A stretch of DNA of 55,178 nucleotides from JAIVHA01 sp965367295 (GTDB taxonomy: Bacteria > Pseudomonadota > Gammaproteobacteria > DSM-19610). The notes below the pieces were generated by a model that made no database searches, was not told the DNA's origin, and worked only from the letters and a program-made list of their open reading frames with translations. A program made the translations under genes and the position numbers. The stretch covers positions 1 to 55,178 of the forward strand of contig CBDUHN010000020.1 of assembly GCA_965367295.1 (NCBI GenBank). Direction: 5' to 3'. The first letter of the stretch is position 1, and each line of letters starts with the position of its first letter. This document shows positions 43,677-51,945 of the stretch, one piece after another.

Positions 43677-44369
43677 CTACACCTGCAACACCGACTTCAC
43701 AAAGGGGATGGTCAGCCGCCGTTGCGCCACCAGCGAGGCCACATCGAGATGATCCAGCAATGCAAACAGCACCGGCAGATCGCGTGGACAGCGGCGCAGC
43801 AGGTATTCACCGGTCTCCGCCGGCAATTCCAGTCCCCGGCAGCGGGCTCGCAACTGCAGTGCCGCCATACGGTCACGGTCCTCCAGTTCCTGTACGCGAT
43901 ACAGCAGCCCCCAGTACAGCCGCGAGACCAGGTCCGGTAATTGCAGCCCCAGTTCCTCCGGCCGGCCGCGGCCGGCCACCACCAGCCGGGTGCCCTGCTC
44001 TCGCACCCGGTTATAGAGGTGGAACAGGGCCTCCTCCCAATCCGGTAGCCCCGCCACGGTCTGCAGGCCATCCAGGCACAGCAGGTCGGCCTGTTCCATT
44101 CCTTCCAGCACCGCGGGTGCCAATTCCTCCTGCAGCGGTAGATACCAGGCATTCAGCCCCTGAGACTGTGCGTCTGCGCAGGTTGCCTGCAGCAGGTGGG
44201 ATTTGCCGCTGCCCGCCGCACCGCTGCAATAGAGCAGATGAGGCTCTTGCCCCTGCAACAGCGCCTGCAGGCCGGCAACGATTTCCCGATTGGGGCCGGC
44301 CAGGTAGTTACTGAAGCGGGCGTGATCACTGAGATGCACACCGAGCGGGAGTTGCGGATGCACGGGCAT
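43677..44369 (-). CDS. hda: DnaA regulatory inactivator Hda
   Basis: AAA+ protein that, with the beta sliding clamp, triggers ATP hydrolysis by DnaA after initiation. The 230 residues open with a clamp-binding motif (QLPLG at 6-10). Walker A is GAAGSGKS (50-57), and the Walker B-like strand reads ADLLCLDGLQTV, with LDG instead of the usual LDD. RLVVAGRGRPEEL, LVSRLYWGL and the C-terminal LRRCPRDLPVLFALLDHLD are also characteristic. It overlaps the upstream membrane-protein gene by one base. Confidence 0.94.
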   Translation of the reverse strand: MPVHPQLPLGVHLSDHARFSNYLAGPNREIVAGLQALLQGQEPHLLYCSGAAGSGKSHLLQATCADAQSQGLNAWYLPLQEELAPAVLEGMEQADLLCLDGLQTVAGLPDWEEALFHLYNRVREQGTRLVVAGRGRPEELGLQLPDLVSRLYWGLLYRVQELEDRDRMAALQLRARCRGLELPAETGEYLLRRCPRDLPVLFALLDHLDVASLVAQRRLTIPFVKSVLQV

Positions 44370-45442
44370 CAGTCCGGTTTGCGTTCGTAGAGGGTGCTGC
44401 CGAGGTACTGCTCATGAGCGTGACGCAACAGCACCATGACCACAGAGGCCACCGGCAGCGCCAGCAGTACACCGACGAAACCGAATAACTGGCCGCCGGC
44501 CATAATGGCGAAGATCACGGCCACCGGGTGGAGACCGATACGGTCACCCACCAGTTTCGGGGTCAACCACATGCCCTCGAGCATCTGACCAACACCAAAC
44601 ACCAGCGCAATCCATAACAGGGGCATCCATTCCTGAAACTGCAGCCAGCCCGCCACGGTGGCGGCCACAATGCCAACGATGAAGCCCAGGTAAGGCACAA
44701 AACTCACCAGCCCCGCGATCATGCCGATGAGCAGCGCGAGATCGAGCCCCACCAGCCACAGCCCCGTGGCATAGACCATACCCAGCACCAGCATGACCAG
44801 GAACTGGCCACGCAGAAAGGCACCCAGCACCTCGTCGGATTCCCGCATCAGTCCGGTAATGGTAGGCGCCCAGTGGCGCGGCAGGGCATGATGAATGCGT
44901 TCCACCATCAGGTCCCAGTCCCGCAACAGATAGAAGGTCACCACCGGGATGAGGATGACATTGGCGAGCCAGCCCAGCAGCACCAGTCCGGAGCGGGACA
45001 GGTAGTCCAGTAGCTGGGCGGCAAGGCTGCCGGCCTCACGCCAGTGCTGGGCCAGCGAAGCCTTGAGTTTGACGGTATCGAGCAGTGCCTCGGTTTCAAT
45101 ACCCACCATACCGCCCACGAACGGCAGTACACTGCCCTGCAGCCATTCCACGGTCCGCGGCAGCTGTTCGGCCAGGGCCTCCACCTGCCGCGCCAGCATC
45201 GGCGCCAGAAACAGCACCAGGATCAACATGGCCAGGGTCATGATGGAAAACACCACCACCACCGCAGCGGTGCGGGACAGCTTGCGGGCCTCCAGCCGGT
45301 CAGCCAGCGGGTCGCCGAGATAGGCAAACAGCGCACCGGTCAGAAACGGCATCAGGATCGGCGAAAGCAGGTACACCAGCCAGCCCATCCCGAAGATGCC
45401 GGCGAACCATAACCATTTCTGTGAATCGGTCATTCCAGGCAC
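44369..45442 (-). CDS. AI-2E family transporter / PerM-like permease
   Basis: A 357-residue inner-membrane protein with about eight helices, ordered as in the AI-2E (PF01594) family. Helices 1-2 include GIFGMGWLVYLLSPILMPFLTGALFAYLGDP. A long amphipathic region follows (about 80-145), and the late helices include GVVFAI-type VAVIFAIMAGGQLFGFVGVLLALP. Some members export autoinducer-2 or sodium, but most, including those next to hda, have unknown substrates. GTG 45442 has AGGG upstream; ATG 45433 is an alternative. Adjacent to the CDP-alcohol transferase. Confidence 0.9.
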   Translation of the reverse strand: MPGMTDSQKWLWFAGIFGMGWLVYLLSPILMPFLTGALFAYLGDPLADRLEARKLSRTAAVVVVFSIMTLAMLILVLFLAPMLARQVEALAEQLPRTVEWLQGSVLPFVGGMVGIETEALLDTVKLKASLAQHWREAGSLAAQLLDYLSRSGLVLLGWLANVILIPVVTFYLLRDWDLMVERIHHALPRHWAPTITGLMRESDEVLGAFLRGQFLVMLVLGMVYATGLWLVGLDLALLIGMIAGLVSFVPYLGFIVGIVAATVAGWLQFQEWMPLLWIALVFGVGQMLEGMWLTPKLVGDRIGLHPVAVIFAIMAGGQLFGFVGVLLALPVASVVMVLLRHAHEQYLGSTLYERKPD

Positions 45443-45996
45443 TATTTATCCCTGCGATCCTGTTGCGCCCGCCGGCTCCAGGTCCAGACGTAATCCAGGC
45501 CACTCCACACCGTGGCCATGACCACCATGGTTTCCAGCACCCGCATCCAGAATACTTCCGCCACGGGATAGACCTGATTGAAAATCACCAGCAACACCAG
45601 GCCGATCTGTAGCACAGTGTTGACCTTGCTGACCCAGCTAGGGTCCGCATCCAGCCGCGCGACGCGTAGATGATAGGCGATGGCGCCGGACACGATGACC
45701 AGGTCGCGCAATAGCACCAGCCCCACCAGCGGCGCGGAGATCAGGCCCTGGTAACCCAGGGTTACGAAGGCGCTGAGCAGCAGCAGCTTGTCGGCCAGCG
45801 GGTCCAGCAGGCCACCCAGCCGGCTGGTCCAGTCATAGTGCTTGGCAAGAAATCCGTCCAGTCCATCGGAGGCGCCGGCGATAAAGAACAGCACCATGGC
45901 GGCGGCAAAGCGTCCCTCCAGCAGCAGCCACACGAACGGTGGCACCATCAGGATGCGCAGACAGGTAATCAGGTTGGGTATATCGCGGCGGGTCAC
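45442..45996 (-). CDS. CDP-alcohol phosphatidyltransferase
   Basis: A 184-residue membrane enzyme of the PgsA type, transferring a phosphatidyl group from CDP-diacylglycerol to an alcohol. The family motif DG-x2-AR-x8-G-x3-D-x3-D appears as LDGFLAK...RLGGLLDPLADK, with Lys in place of the motif Arg. Several transmembrane helices follow. Because a canonical pgsA is usually elsewhere (next to uvrC), this is probably a paralogue; the acceptor is unknown. It overlaps the DUF2066 stop by 4 nt. Confidence 0.9.
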   Translation of the reverse strand: MTRRDIPNLITCLRILMVPPFVWLLLEGRFAAAMVLFFIAGASDGLDGFLAKHYDWTSRLGGLLDPLADKLLLLSAFVTLGYQGLISAPLVGLVLLRDLVIVSGAIAYHLRVARLDADPSWVSKVNTVLQIGLVLLVIFNQVYPVAEVFWMRVLETMVVMATVWSGLDYVWTWSRRAQQDRRDK

Positions 45997-47060
45997 GGTT
46001 GCAGTCGGTATTGAAGCACACCTGCAGCCGGGTCCGGCACCAGTACCGTGCCGATGCTCAGGGCCCGTTCCAGGCCGGCCTGATCCCCTTGCAATTGCAG
46101 CGCATACTCGGCGCGGTCGCCTGACAGCGTCAGTAACTGTGTCGACTGCACAGCGGACAGAGACGCGAAATAGCGGTTGAGGCGGGCATAGTCCTCCAGC
46201 CGCTGCACCCCGGCGATGGTGACCCGCACATGATCTCCCGCCCCACCGGTGTCGTAGACGGCAAAACGCCCTGCCAGCGTATCCGCTGCCTGCTCCACGC
46301 CATCCGTAGCCAGTCCTTCCAGGCGGCTGTCACTGCCGCTCCAGCGATGTTCGCTGCCCTGCACCTGCAGGGTCCAGCTGGCCTGCCAGGCGCCGGTACC
46401 ACTCTGGTAAAGGCGCCCGATCAGCAAGGCCTGCGGCCGGTAACGGGTGGACGCACGCTGCACAGGTTCCAGAAAGCCGCCCCAGACATCGGTGAATTTC
46501 ACCTGCGAGCGGTCTTCCATATCGAGCAGGGGAAACACCAGCGGCAGGCCACGCCGCTGGGCGGCGGCCTGTATCCAGTCCTTCAACGGCGATTCGTCGG
46601 GCTCACCCAGCAACTGGCGCCGGCCGCCGTCCTCCACCGCCAGCCACACCAGGGTTTCCGGCCGCTCCCGTCCCCAGTAGGGCAGGCCGCGGTCCCGCAG
46701 GGCCCGCTCCAGTCCGGCACCATCAAAACGCACCCACAGCCGCCAGGGCTGACCATCAGCCGCCACTGCGTCGGCCGGCTGGTATCGGTACTGCTGCACA
46801 TAGCGCCCCGGGCTGGCCAGCAGCGCATTCACCCCCGGCTGCTGCAGCACCGCACGGTCGCCACTGATACGCACCAGCACTTCGCCCAGAGCGGCCCCAA
46901 GCGCCGTACTGCGCGTCTCTGCGGACTGGTCCGCAGCGGGCACTTCGGCTTCATAGAGTTGCGCCAGCGGTACCGCCCCCGCCGGCCGGGGCAGCAGAAC
47001 AGCCCCCCATACCCCGCCCAGCAGCATCAGCACATGCCAGAAACCACTCACTTGGCTCAC
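45993..47060 (-). CDS. DUF2066 exported protein
   Basis: A 355-residue exported protein. It has a signal-like segment (VLMLLGGVWGAVLLPRPAGA), then the DUF2066 body with LYEAEVPAADQSAETRSTALGAALGEVLVRISG, RYQPADAVAADGQPWRLWVRFDGAGLERALRDRGLP and LLIGRLYQSGTGAWQASWTLQ. The GTG at 47060 is chosen because GGAGG lies six bases upstream; a longer frame begins at 47192. Family function is unknown. It overlaps the phosphatidyltransferase gene and is divergent from purM, a common arrangement. Confidence 0.88.
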   Translation of the reverse strand: MSQVSGFWHVLMLLGGVWGAVLLPRPAGAVPLAQLYEAEVPAADQSAETRSTALGAALGEVLVRISGDRAVLQQPGVNALLASPGRYVQQYRYQPADAVAADGQPWRLWVRFDGAGLERALRDRGLPYWGRERPETLVWLAVEDGGRRQLLGEPDESPLKDWIQAAAQRRGLPLVFPLLDMEDRSQVKFTDVWGGFLEPVQRASTRYRPQALLIGRLYQSGTGAWQASWTLQVQGSEHRWSGSDSRLEGLATDGVEQAADTLAGRFAVYDTGGAGDHVRVTIAGVQRLEDYARLNRYFASLSAVQSTQLLTLSGDRAEYALQLQGDQAGLERALSIGTVLVPDPAAGVLQYRLQP

Positions 47061-47114
47061 CAACGACCTCCCCTTTACTTCGGTCACAGACGAATCCGCA
47101 GTACCATACCACAG

Positions 47115-47184
47115 CCCCACAGGTCGGGAGCCTGCCGGAAGCCGGCATCGTACCCCTGTGGGTTTACACCCTGCTGGCAGGCTC
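47115..47184. repeat. interleaved inverted repeats between DUF2066 and purM
   Basis: CCCACAGG (47116-47123) matches CCTGTGGG (47155-47162), and GAGCCTGCC (47128-47136) matches GGCAGGCTC (47176-47184). The pairs are crossed, so in RNA they would form a pseudoknot-like arrangement. An inner CCGG...CCGG hairpin lies at 47134-47144. They may equally be two REP-like units facing each other. It lies 52 nt before the purM start. Confidence 0.55.
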
Positions 47185-47235
47185 GATACCATACCGCCCT
47201 TGTTTCACTCCCTTCCCAACCGAGATCATACCCAC

Positions 47236-48288
47236 GTGTCGAGCCGCAACCCCCCTGATTCCCTGAGTTACCGCGATGCCGGCGTCGATATCGACGCCGG
47301 CAACGCCCTGATCGAACGCATCAAGCCCGCGGTTGCACGCACCCAGCGCCCCGGCGTGCTCAGCGGCCTGGGCGGCTTCGGCGCCCTGTTCGAACTGCCC
47401 CTGGACCGTTATCGCCAACCGGTACTGGTCTCAGGCACCGATGGTGTGGGCACCAAACTCAAGCTCGCCATCGAAACCGGCAAGCACGATACCATCGGCA
47501 TCGATCTGGTGGCCATGTGTGCCAACGATATCGTGGTGGCTGGCGCCGAACCGCTGTTCTTCCTCGATTACTATGCCACCGGCCACCTGGATGTGGATGT
47601 GGCCAGCGATGTCATCAAGGGCATCGCCGAAGGCTGCACCCAGGCCGGCGCCGCGCTGGTGGGGGGGGAGACCGCGGAAATGCCCGGCATGTATAGCGGT
47701 GGCGACTATGACCTGGCCGGCTTCTGCGTCGGCGTGGTGGAAAAGGAACGCATCATCGATGGCAGTCGCGTGCAGGCTGGCGATGTGCTGCTCGGCCTGG
47801 CCTCCTCCGGCCCCCACTCCAATGGCTATTCACTGATCCGCAAGGTGCTGGAGGTCAGTGGTGCGGACCTGCACGGCGAGCTGGCCGGCCGTCCCCTGAT
47901 CGATCAGCTGCTGGCCCCGACCCGCATCTACGTAAAATCCCTGCTGGCCCTGTTCGAGCAGGTGGAGGTACATGCCCTCTGCCACGTCACCGGCGGCGGC
48001 CTGCCGGAGAACCTGCCCCGGGTGCTGCCCCAGAACACCCAGGCGGTCATCGACACCGACAGCTGGCAGGTGCCGCCGGTGTTCGAATGGCTGCGTGAGC
48101 AGGGCAACATCGACCGCCACGAATGGTTCCGCACCTTCAACTGCGGTGTCGGCATGGTGATCTGCGTGCCCGCCGCACAGGCCGAGCAGGCGCTCGCGGA
48201 CCTGCGGCAGCGAGGCGAGACGGCCTGGCAGCTGGGTTACATCGAAACCGCAGAGGGCGCGCCGCAGGTCCGCTTCGCGGGCCGTTGA
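47236..48288 (+). CDS. purM: phosphoribosylformylglycinamidine cyclo-ligase
   Basis: AIR synthetase, the ATP-dependent ring-closing step of purine synthesis. The 350 residues contain SYRDAGVDIDAGNALIERIKP, SGTDGVGTKLKLA, AMCANDIVVAGAEPLFFLDYYA, ALVGGETAEMPGMY and GLASSGPHSNGYSLIRKV. The GTG at 47236 gives the usual N-terminus; an in-frame ATG at 47158 lies within the repeat. It is 39 nt before purN. Confidence 0.97.
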   Translation: MSSRNPPDSLSYRDAGVDIDAGNALIERIKPAVARTQRPGVLSGLGGFGALFELPLDRYRQPVLVSGTDGVGTKLKLAIETGKHDTIGIDLVAMCANDIVVAGAEPLFFLDYYATGHLDVDVASDVIKGIAEGCTQAGAALVGGETAEMPGMYSGGDYDLAGFCVGVVEKERIIDGSRVQAGDVLLGLASSGPHSNGYSLIRKVLEVSGADLHGELAGRPLIDQLLAPTRIYVKSLLALFEQVEVHALCHVTGGGLPENLPRVLPQNTQAVIDTDSWQVPPVFEWLREQGNIDRHEWFRTFNCGVGMVICVPAAQAEQALADLRQRGETAWQLGYIETAEGAPQVRFAGR

Positions 48289-48327
48289 TGCCCGGTCAGC
48301 CGCCGCGGGGCCCATACCGGACATAGC

Positions 48328-48999
48328 ATGCCCGCCATCGACCCACACCTGAAGCTGCCGCTGGTGGTGTTGCTGTCCGGGCGTGGCAGCAATTTCCAGG
48401 CGCTGCTCACCGCGATTCAGGACGGCACCCTGCCCGCCGAGATTCGCGCCGTCATCAGCAACCGGCCCACTGCGGCGGGGCTGGCCATTGCCACACAGGC
48501 GGGTATTCCCACCCAGGTGCTCGACCACACCGGCTATGCCGATCGCGAACACTATGATGCCGCCCTGCAGGAATACATCGACCGCTATCAGCCAACCCTG
48601 GTGGTACTGGCCGGTTTCATGCGCATTCTCACCCCGGCCTTCGTGCGCCACTACCAGGGGCGGCTGATCAACATCCACCCGTCCCTGCTGCCCCGCCACC
48701 GCGGCCTCAACACCCATGCGCGCGCCCTGATGGCGGGTGACGCTGAACATGGCGCCAGCGTCCACTTCGTAACCGAGGAACTGGATGGCGGGCCGGTGCT
48801 GCTACAGGCACGGGTGCCGATCCTCACAGGCGAAACAGCGGAGCATCTCGCCGCCCGGGTACTCACCCAGGAGCACCGCCTCTACCCTACCGCGGTACGC
48901 CTCATTGCATCGGGCCGCGTGAGCTGGAAAGATCATCACATCTGCTTCGATGGAGCTCCACTGGAACACCCCCTACTGCTGGATCACGATGTTCTATAG
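48328..48999 (+). CDS. purN: phosphoribosylglycinamide formyltransferase
   Basis: Transfers a formyl group from 10-formyl-tetrahydrofolate to GAR. The 223 residues show LLSGRGSNFQALL (phosphate binding), VLAGFMRILTPAFV, the catalytic N/H segment INIHPSLLP, and HFVTEELDGGPVLLQ with the catalytic Asp. It is the usual downstream partner of purM. Its end overlaps the DUF3108 gene by 11 nt. Confidence 0.97.
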   Translation: MPAIDPHLKLPLVVLLSGRGSNFQALLTAIQDGTLPAEIRAVISNRPTAAGLAIATQAGIPTQVLDHTGYADREHYDAALQEYIDRYQPTLVVLAGFMRILTPAFVRHYQGRLINIHPSLLPRHRGLNTHARALMAGDAEHGASVHFVTEELDGGPVLLQARVPILTGETAEHLAARVLTQEHRLYPTAVRLIASGRVSWKDHHICFDGAPLEHPLLLDHDVL

Positions 49000-49738
49000 G
49001 CCATTACAAACACCACTGGGCTGGCTCCTGTACCTGCTGCTGTTACTGACCGCAAACAGTAGTGCAGGGCCGGCACCGCTACCGGATTTTGAAGCCCGTT
49101 ACCGGCTCAGTTACGAGAATTTCCGCGTCGGCGAGGCCCATTACCAACTCACCCGCAAGGCGGATGGCTTCCACTATGAATCCCACAGTCAGCCCGCCGG
49201 TATCGCCTCCTGGTTTCGCAAGGACCAGGTGATGGAAAGCAGTGTCTGGGTCTGGCATGAGCAATGGATTCGCCCCCTGCACTACCATTACCAGCGCCGT
49301 GGCGGACGCAAGGAACGCACCGCCGACCTGCGCTTCAACTGGGAGCAATTGCGGGTGGAAAATCACGTCGATGGCCAGCCCTGGCAGATGGACATCCCGC
49401 CGCGGGCGCTGGACAAGCTGGTGGTCACCCTGGCGCTGATGCAGGACCTGGAGCAGGGTCTCCAGGAAATGGAATATGCCATTGCCGATGGCGGCAACCT
49501 CAAGACCTATGGTTTTCGGGTAGTGGGAAAAGAACGTATCCAGACCGCGGCCGGCACCTACGACACCCTCAAACTGGAACGTGTGCGGGAAGACAACAAA
49601 CGCTATACCGCGCTCTGGTGCGCGCCGAACCTCCACTATCTGCCGGTACGCATCCAGCAGCGGGAAACCGATGACAGCCTGCTGACCAGTGAACTGCTAT
49701 CGGTGAGCGACAGCCTGCAACGCCGCACTCAGCCCTGA
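48989..49738 (+). CDS. DUF3108 exported protein
   Basis: A 249-residue periplasmic protein with signal peptide (GWLLYLLLLLTANSSAG). The beta-rich body contains FEARYRLSYENFRVGEAHYQL, the DGFHYESHSQPAG region and TYGFRVVGKERIQTAAGTYDTLKLERVR. This is the DUF3108 family, usually encoded after purN. It may have a lipocalin-like fold, but function is unknown. The ATG at 48989 lies inside the end of purN, suggesting coupling. Confidence 0.88.
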   Translation: MFYRPLQTPLGWLLYLLLLLTANSSAGPAPLPDFEARYRLSYENFRVGEAHYQLTRKADGFHYESHSQPAGIASWFRKDQVMESSVWVWHEQWIRPLHYHYQRRGGRKERTADLRFNWEQLRVENHVDGQPWQMDIPPRALDKLVVTLALMQDLEQGLQEMEYAIADGGNLKTYGFRVVGKERIQTAAGTYDTLKLERVREDNKRYTALWCAPNLHYLPVRIQQRETDDSLLTSELLSVSDSLQRRTQP

Positions 49739-49865
49739 GCAAACGGTACCTGCCGCAGGCCCCGGTTTCATTCCCCATCAGCCTTCATGCGCCCTGGCGC
49801 AGCGAAAAAAACATCCAGGTAAGGGGGGGTGATGGCCAGACCATCCCTTCGCGTGACAGGCCGAG

Positions 49866-50435
49866 TCAGGTCTTGGGCAGAGTGACGCCCTGCTGCCCCT
49901 GGTACTTGCCGCCCCGGTCCTTGTAGGAGGTCTCGCAGACCTCATCGGATTCAAAGAACAGCATCTGCGCCACCCCTTCATTGGCATAGATCTTCGCCGG
50001 CAGTGTGGTGGTATTGGAAAACTCCAGGGTCACATGCCCCTCCCATTCCGGTTCCAGCGGGGTGACATTGACGATGATGCCGCAACGGGCATAGGTGGAC
50101 TTGCCCAGACACACCGTCAGTACATTGCGCGGGATCCGGAAGTATTCCACGGTGCGGGCCAGGGCGAAGGAGTTCGGGGGAATGATGCAGACATCGGACT
50201 GCACATCCACGAAGCTGTCATCGGAGAAATTCTTGGGGTCGACGATGGCCGAATTGATATTGGTGAAGATCTTGAATTCGTTGGCACAGCGCACGTCATA
50301 TCCGTAGCTTGAAGTGCCGTAGGAGATCATGCGGCCAATCTGGTCATGGTTGCGCACCTGACCCGGCTCGAAGGGCTCGATCATCCCGTGCTGTTCCGCC
50401 ATGCGACGGATCCATTTATCTGCTTTGATGCTCAT
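49866..50435 (-). CDS. dcd: dCTP deaminase
   Basis: Converts dCTP to dUTP, feeding dTMP synthesis. The 189 residues start MSIKADKWIRRMAEQHGMIEPFEP and carry YGTSSYGYDVRCA, CIIPPNSFALARTVEYF, GKSTYARCGI and TPLEPEWEGHVTLEFSNTTTLPAKIYANEG with the catalytic Glu and nucleotide-binding residues. The start at 50435 matches the family. It lies downstream of mrp beyond a terminator and is probably transcribed separately. Confidence 0.97.
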   Translation of the reverse strand: MSIKADKWIRRMAEQHGMIEPFEPGQVRNHDQIGRMISYGTSSYGYDVRCANEFKIFTNINSAIVDPKNFSDDSFVDVQSDVCIIPPNSFALARTVEYFRIPRNVLTVCLGKSTYARCGIIVNVTPLEPEWEGHVTLEFSNTTTLPAKIYANEGVAQMLFFESDEVCETSYKDRGGKYQGQQGVTLPKT

Positions 50436-50558
50436 CTGGTCTGCTACCCTGCGCGCGGTGTGCGCCTTGGCCCACGGGAAATCCCCGCCCATAAAAGCGC
50501 GGATTCTACCGGCTGCGGCCAGGATGCGCCAACCCGGGGCCACCCGGATTCCGCCCAT

Positions 50559-50607
50559 AAAAAAACCGCGGAGGCCAGCAGGAACCTGCTGTGCACTCCG
50601 CGGTTTT
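50559..50607 (-). terminator. intrinsic terminator after mrp
   Basis: On the minus strand AAAACCGCGGAG pairs with CTCCGCGGTTTT around an inner AGCAGG/CCTGCT stem, ending in a seven-T run. It lies 26 nt past the mrp stop and separates mrp from dcd. The A-run on the other side also makes it usable on the plus strand, but no plus gene ends there. Confidence 0.85.
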
Positions 50608-50632
50608 CGCTACCGCGAGGCAAGCCGCCCGA

Positions 50633-51718
50633 TCAGTTGTTCTGGATCACGATGGACGGGAACTTGGCCGCATAGTTCTTGGCCTGCATGGACAGCTTGG
50701 CCGCGGTACGACGGGCGATGTCCCGGTAGATCTGGGCAATACGGCTGTCGGGCTCGGCCACCACGGTGGGCTTGCCGCCGTCCGTTTCCTCACGGATGCG
50801 GATATCCAGCGGCAGGGCACCAAGGAAATCCACATCGTACTGGTCGGACATGCTCTGACCGCCACCCTGGCCGAAGATGTGCTCTTCGTGACCGCACTTG
50901 GAACAGATGTGGATACTCATGTTCTCCACGATCCCCAGCACAGGCACTTCCACCTTCTCGAACATCTTGAAGCCCTTGCGAGCGTCGAGCAGGGCGATGT
51001 CCTGCGGGGTGGTGACGATGACGGCGCCGCTGACGGGGATCTGCTGGGCCAGGGTCAGCTGGATGTCACCGGTGCCCGGCGGCAGGTCGATGACCAGGTA
51101 GTCGAGCTCACTCCAGTTGGTGTCGTTGAGCAGCTGCTGGAGGGCCTGGGTGACCATGGGGCCACGCCAGATCATGGGCGTTTCCTCATCCACCAGGAAG
51201 CCGATGGACATGGCCTCCAGGTGATAGCTCATCATGGGTTCCAGGGTCTTGCCGTCCTTGGAATCCGGCTTGCCATGCACACCCAGCATGCGCGGCTGGC
51301 TGGGACCATAGATGTCGGCGTCGAGAATACCGACCTTGGCGCCCTCGGCGGACAGGGCCAGTGCCAGGTTCACGGCGGTGGTGGACTTGCCCACGCCGCC
51401 CTTGCCGGAGGCCACGGCAATGATGTTCTTGATGCCTTCAATGGTTTTGACACCCTTCTGCACCTGATGCGCAACGATTTTGCTGCTGACGGTCACAGTG
51501 GCTTCGGATACTCCGTCCAGGCCTTCCACCTTCGCCTTAAGCTTGGCCGCCAGGTCCGCCTTGTATCCCTCTGCCGGGAAACCCAGGACCACCTCGACGG
51601 TGACCTTGTCTCCGTCGACCTTGATGTCTTTCACACACTTGGTGGAGACCAGGTCTTTCTGCAGATACGGATCCACGTACTCTTTCAGTGCGGATTCCAC
51701 TTGGGATGCATCAGCCAT
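50633..51718 (-). CDS. mrp: Mrp/ApbC iron-sulfur carrier protein
   Basis: P-loop scaffold/carrier for iron-sulfur clusters. The 361 residues have an N-terminal MIP18/DUF59-like domain (about 5-90). The deviant Walker A is GKGGVGKST (105-113), and DIYGPSQPRML, DLPPGTGD and TPQDIALLDARKG follow. The cluster-binding cysteines C272 and C275 are in HICSKCGH. ATG 51718 has GGAGG upstream. It is divergent from metG, the classical arrangement. Confidence 0.97.
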   Translation of the reverse strand: MADASQVESALKEYVDPYLQKDLVSTKCVKDIKVDGDKVTVEVVLGFPAEGYKADLAAKLKAKVEGLDGVSEATVTVSSKIVAHQVQKGVKTIEGIKNIIAVASGKGGVGKSTTAVNLALALSAEGAKVGILDADIYGPSQPRMLGVHGKPDSKDGKTLEPMMSYHLEAMSIGFLVDEETPMIWRGPMVTQALQQLLNDTNWSELDYLVIDLPPGTGDIQLTLAQQIPVSGAVIVTTPQDIALLDARKGFKMFEKVEVPVLGIVENMSIHICSKCGHEEHIFGQGGGQSMSDQYDVDFLGALPLDIRIREETDGGKPTVVAEPDSRIAQIYRDIARRTAAKLSMQAKNYAAKFPSIVIQNN

Positions 51719-51786
51719 TTTATATAACCTCCAGCAGAGAGCCACGGACCATCCGCGCTCCTAATTCCTGACAAAAACGATCGGGT

Positions 51787-51792
51787 ATTATA
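51787..51792 (-). promoter_or_regulatory. possible -10 element of mrp
   Basis: A perfect TATAAT on the minus strand lies about 69 nt upstream of mrp. The -35 position is poor (GTACCC at 17 nt), so only the -10 can be supported. Confidence 0.35.
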
Positions 51793-51945
51793 CACACATT
51801 TTTTCGCCCGGGTACTCCCCCGACTCTCTGCGGTTTCTCCGCAGCGGGGAAATCCCCGGGTTTCAGTGGCGGTCCGGCCGCGAAATTGCTACTGTATGCG
51901 CCCCGCCATCGTGGCAAATTTGCTTACATACGAAATAGTTAGCAC

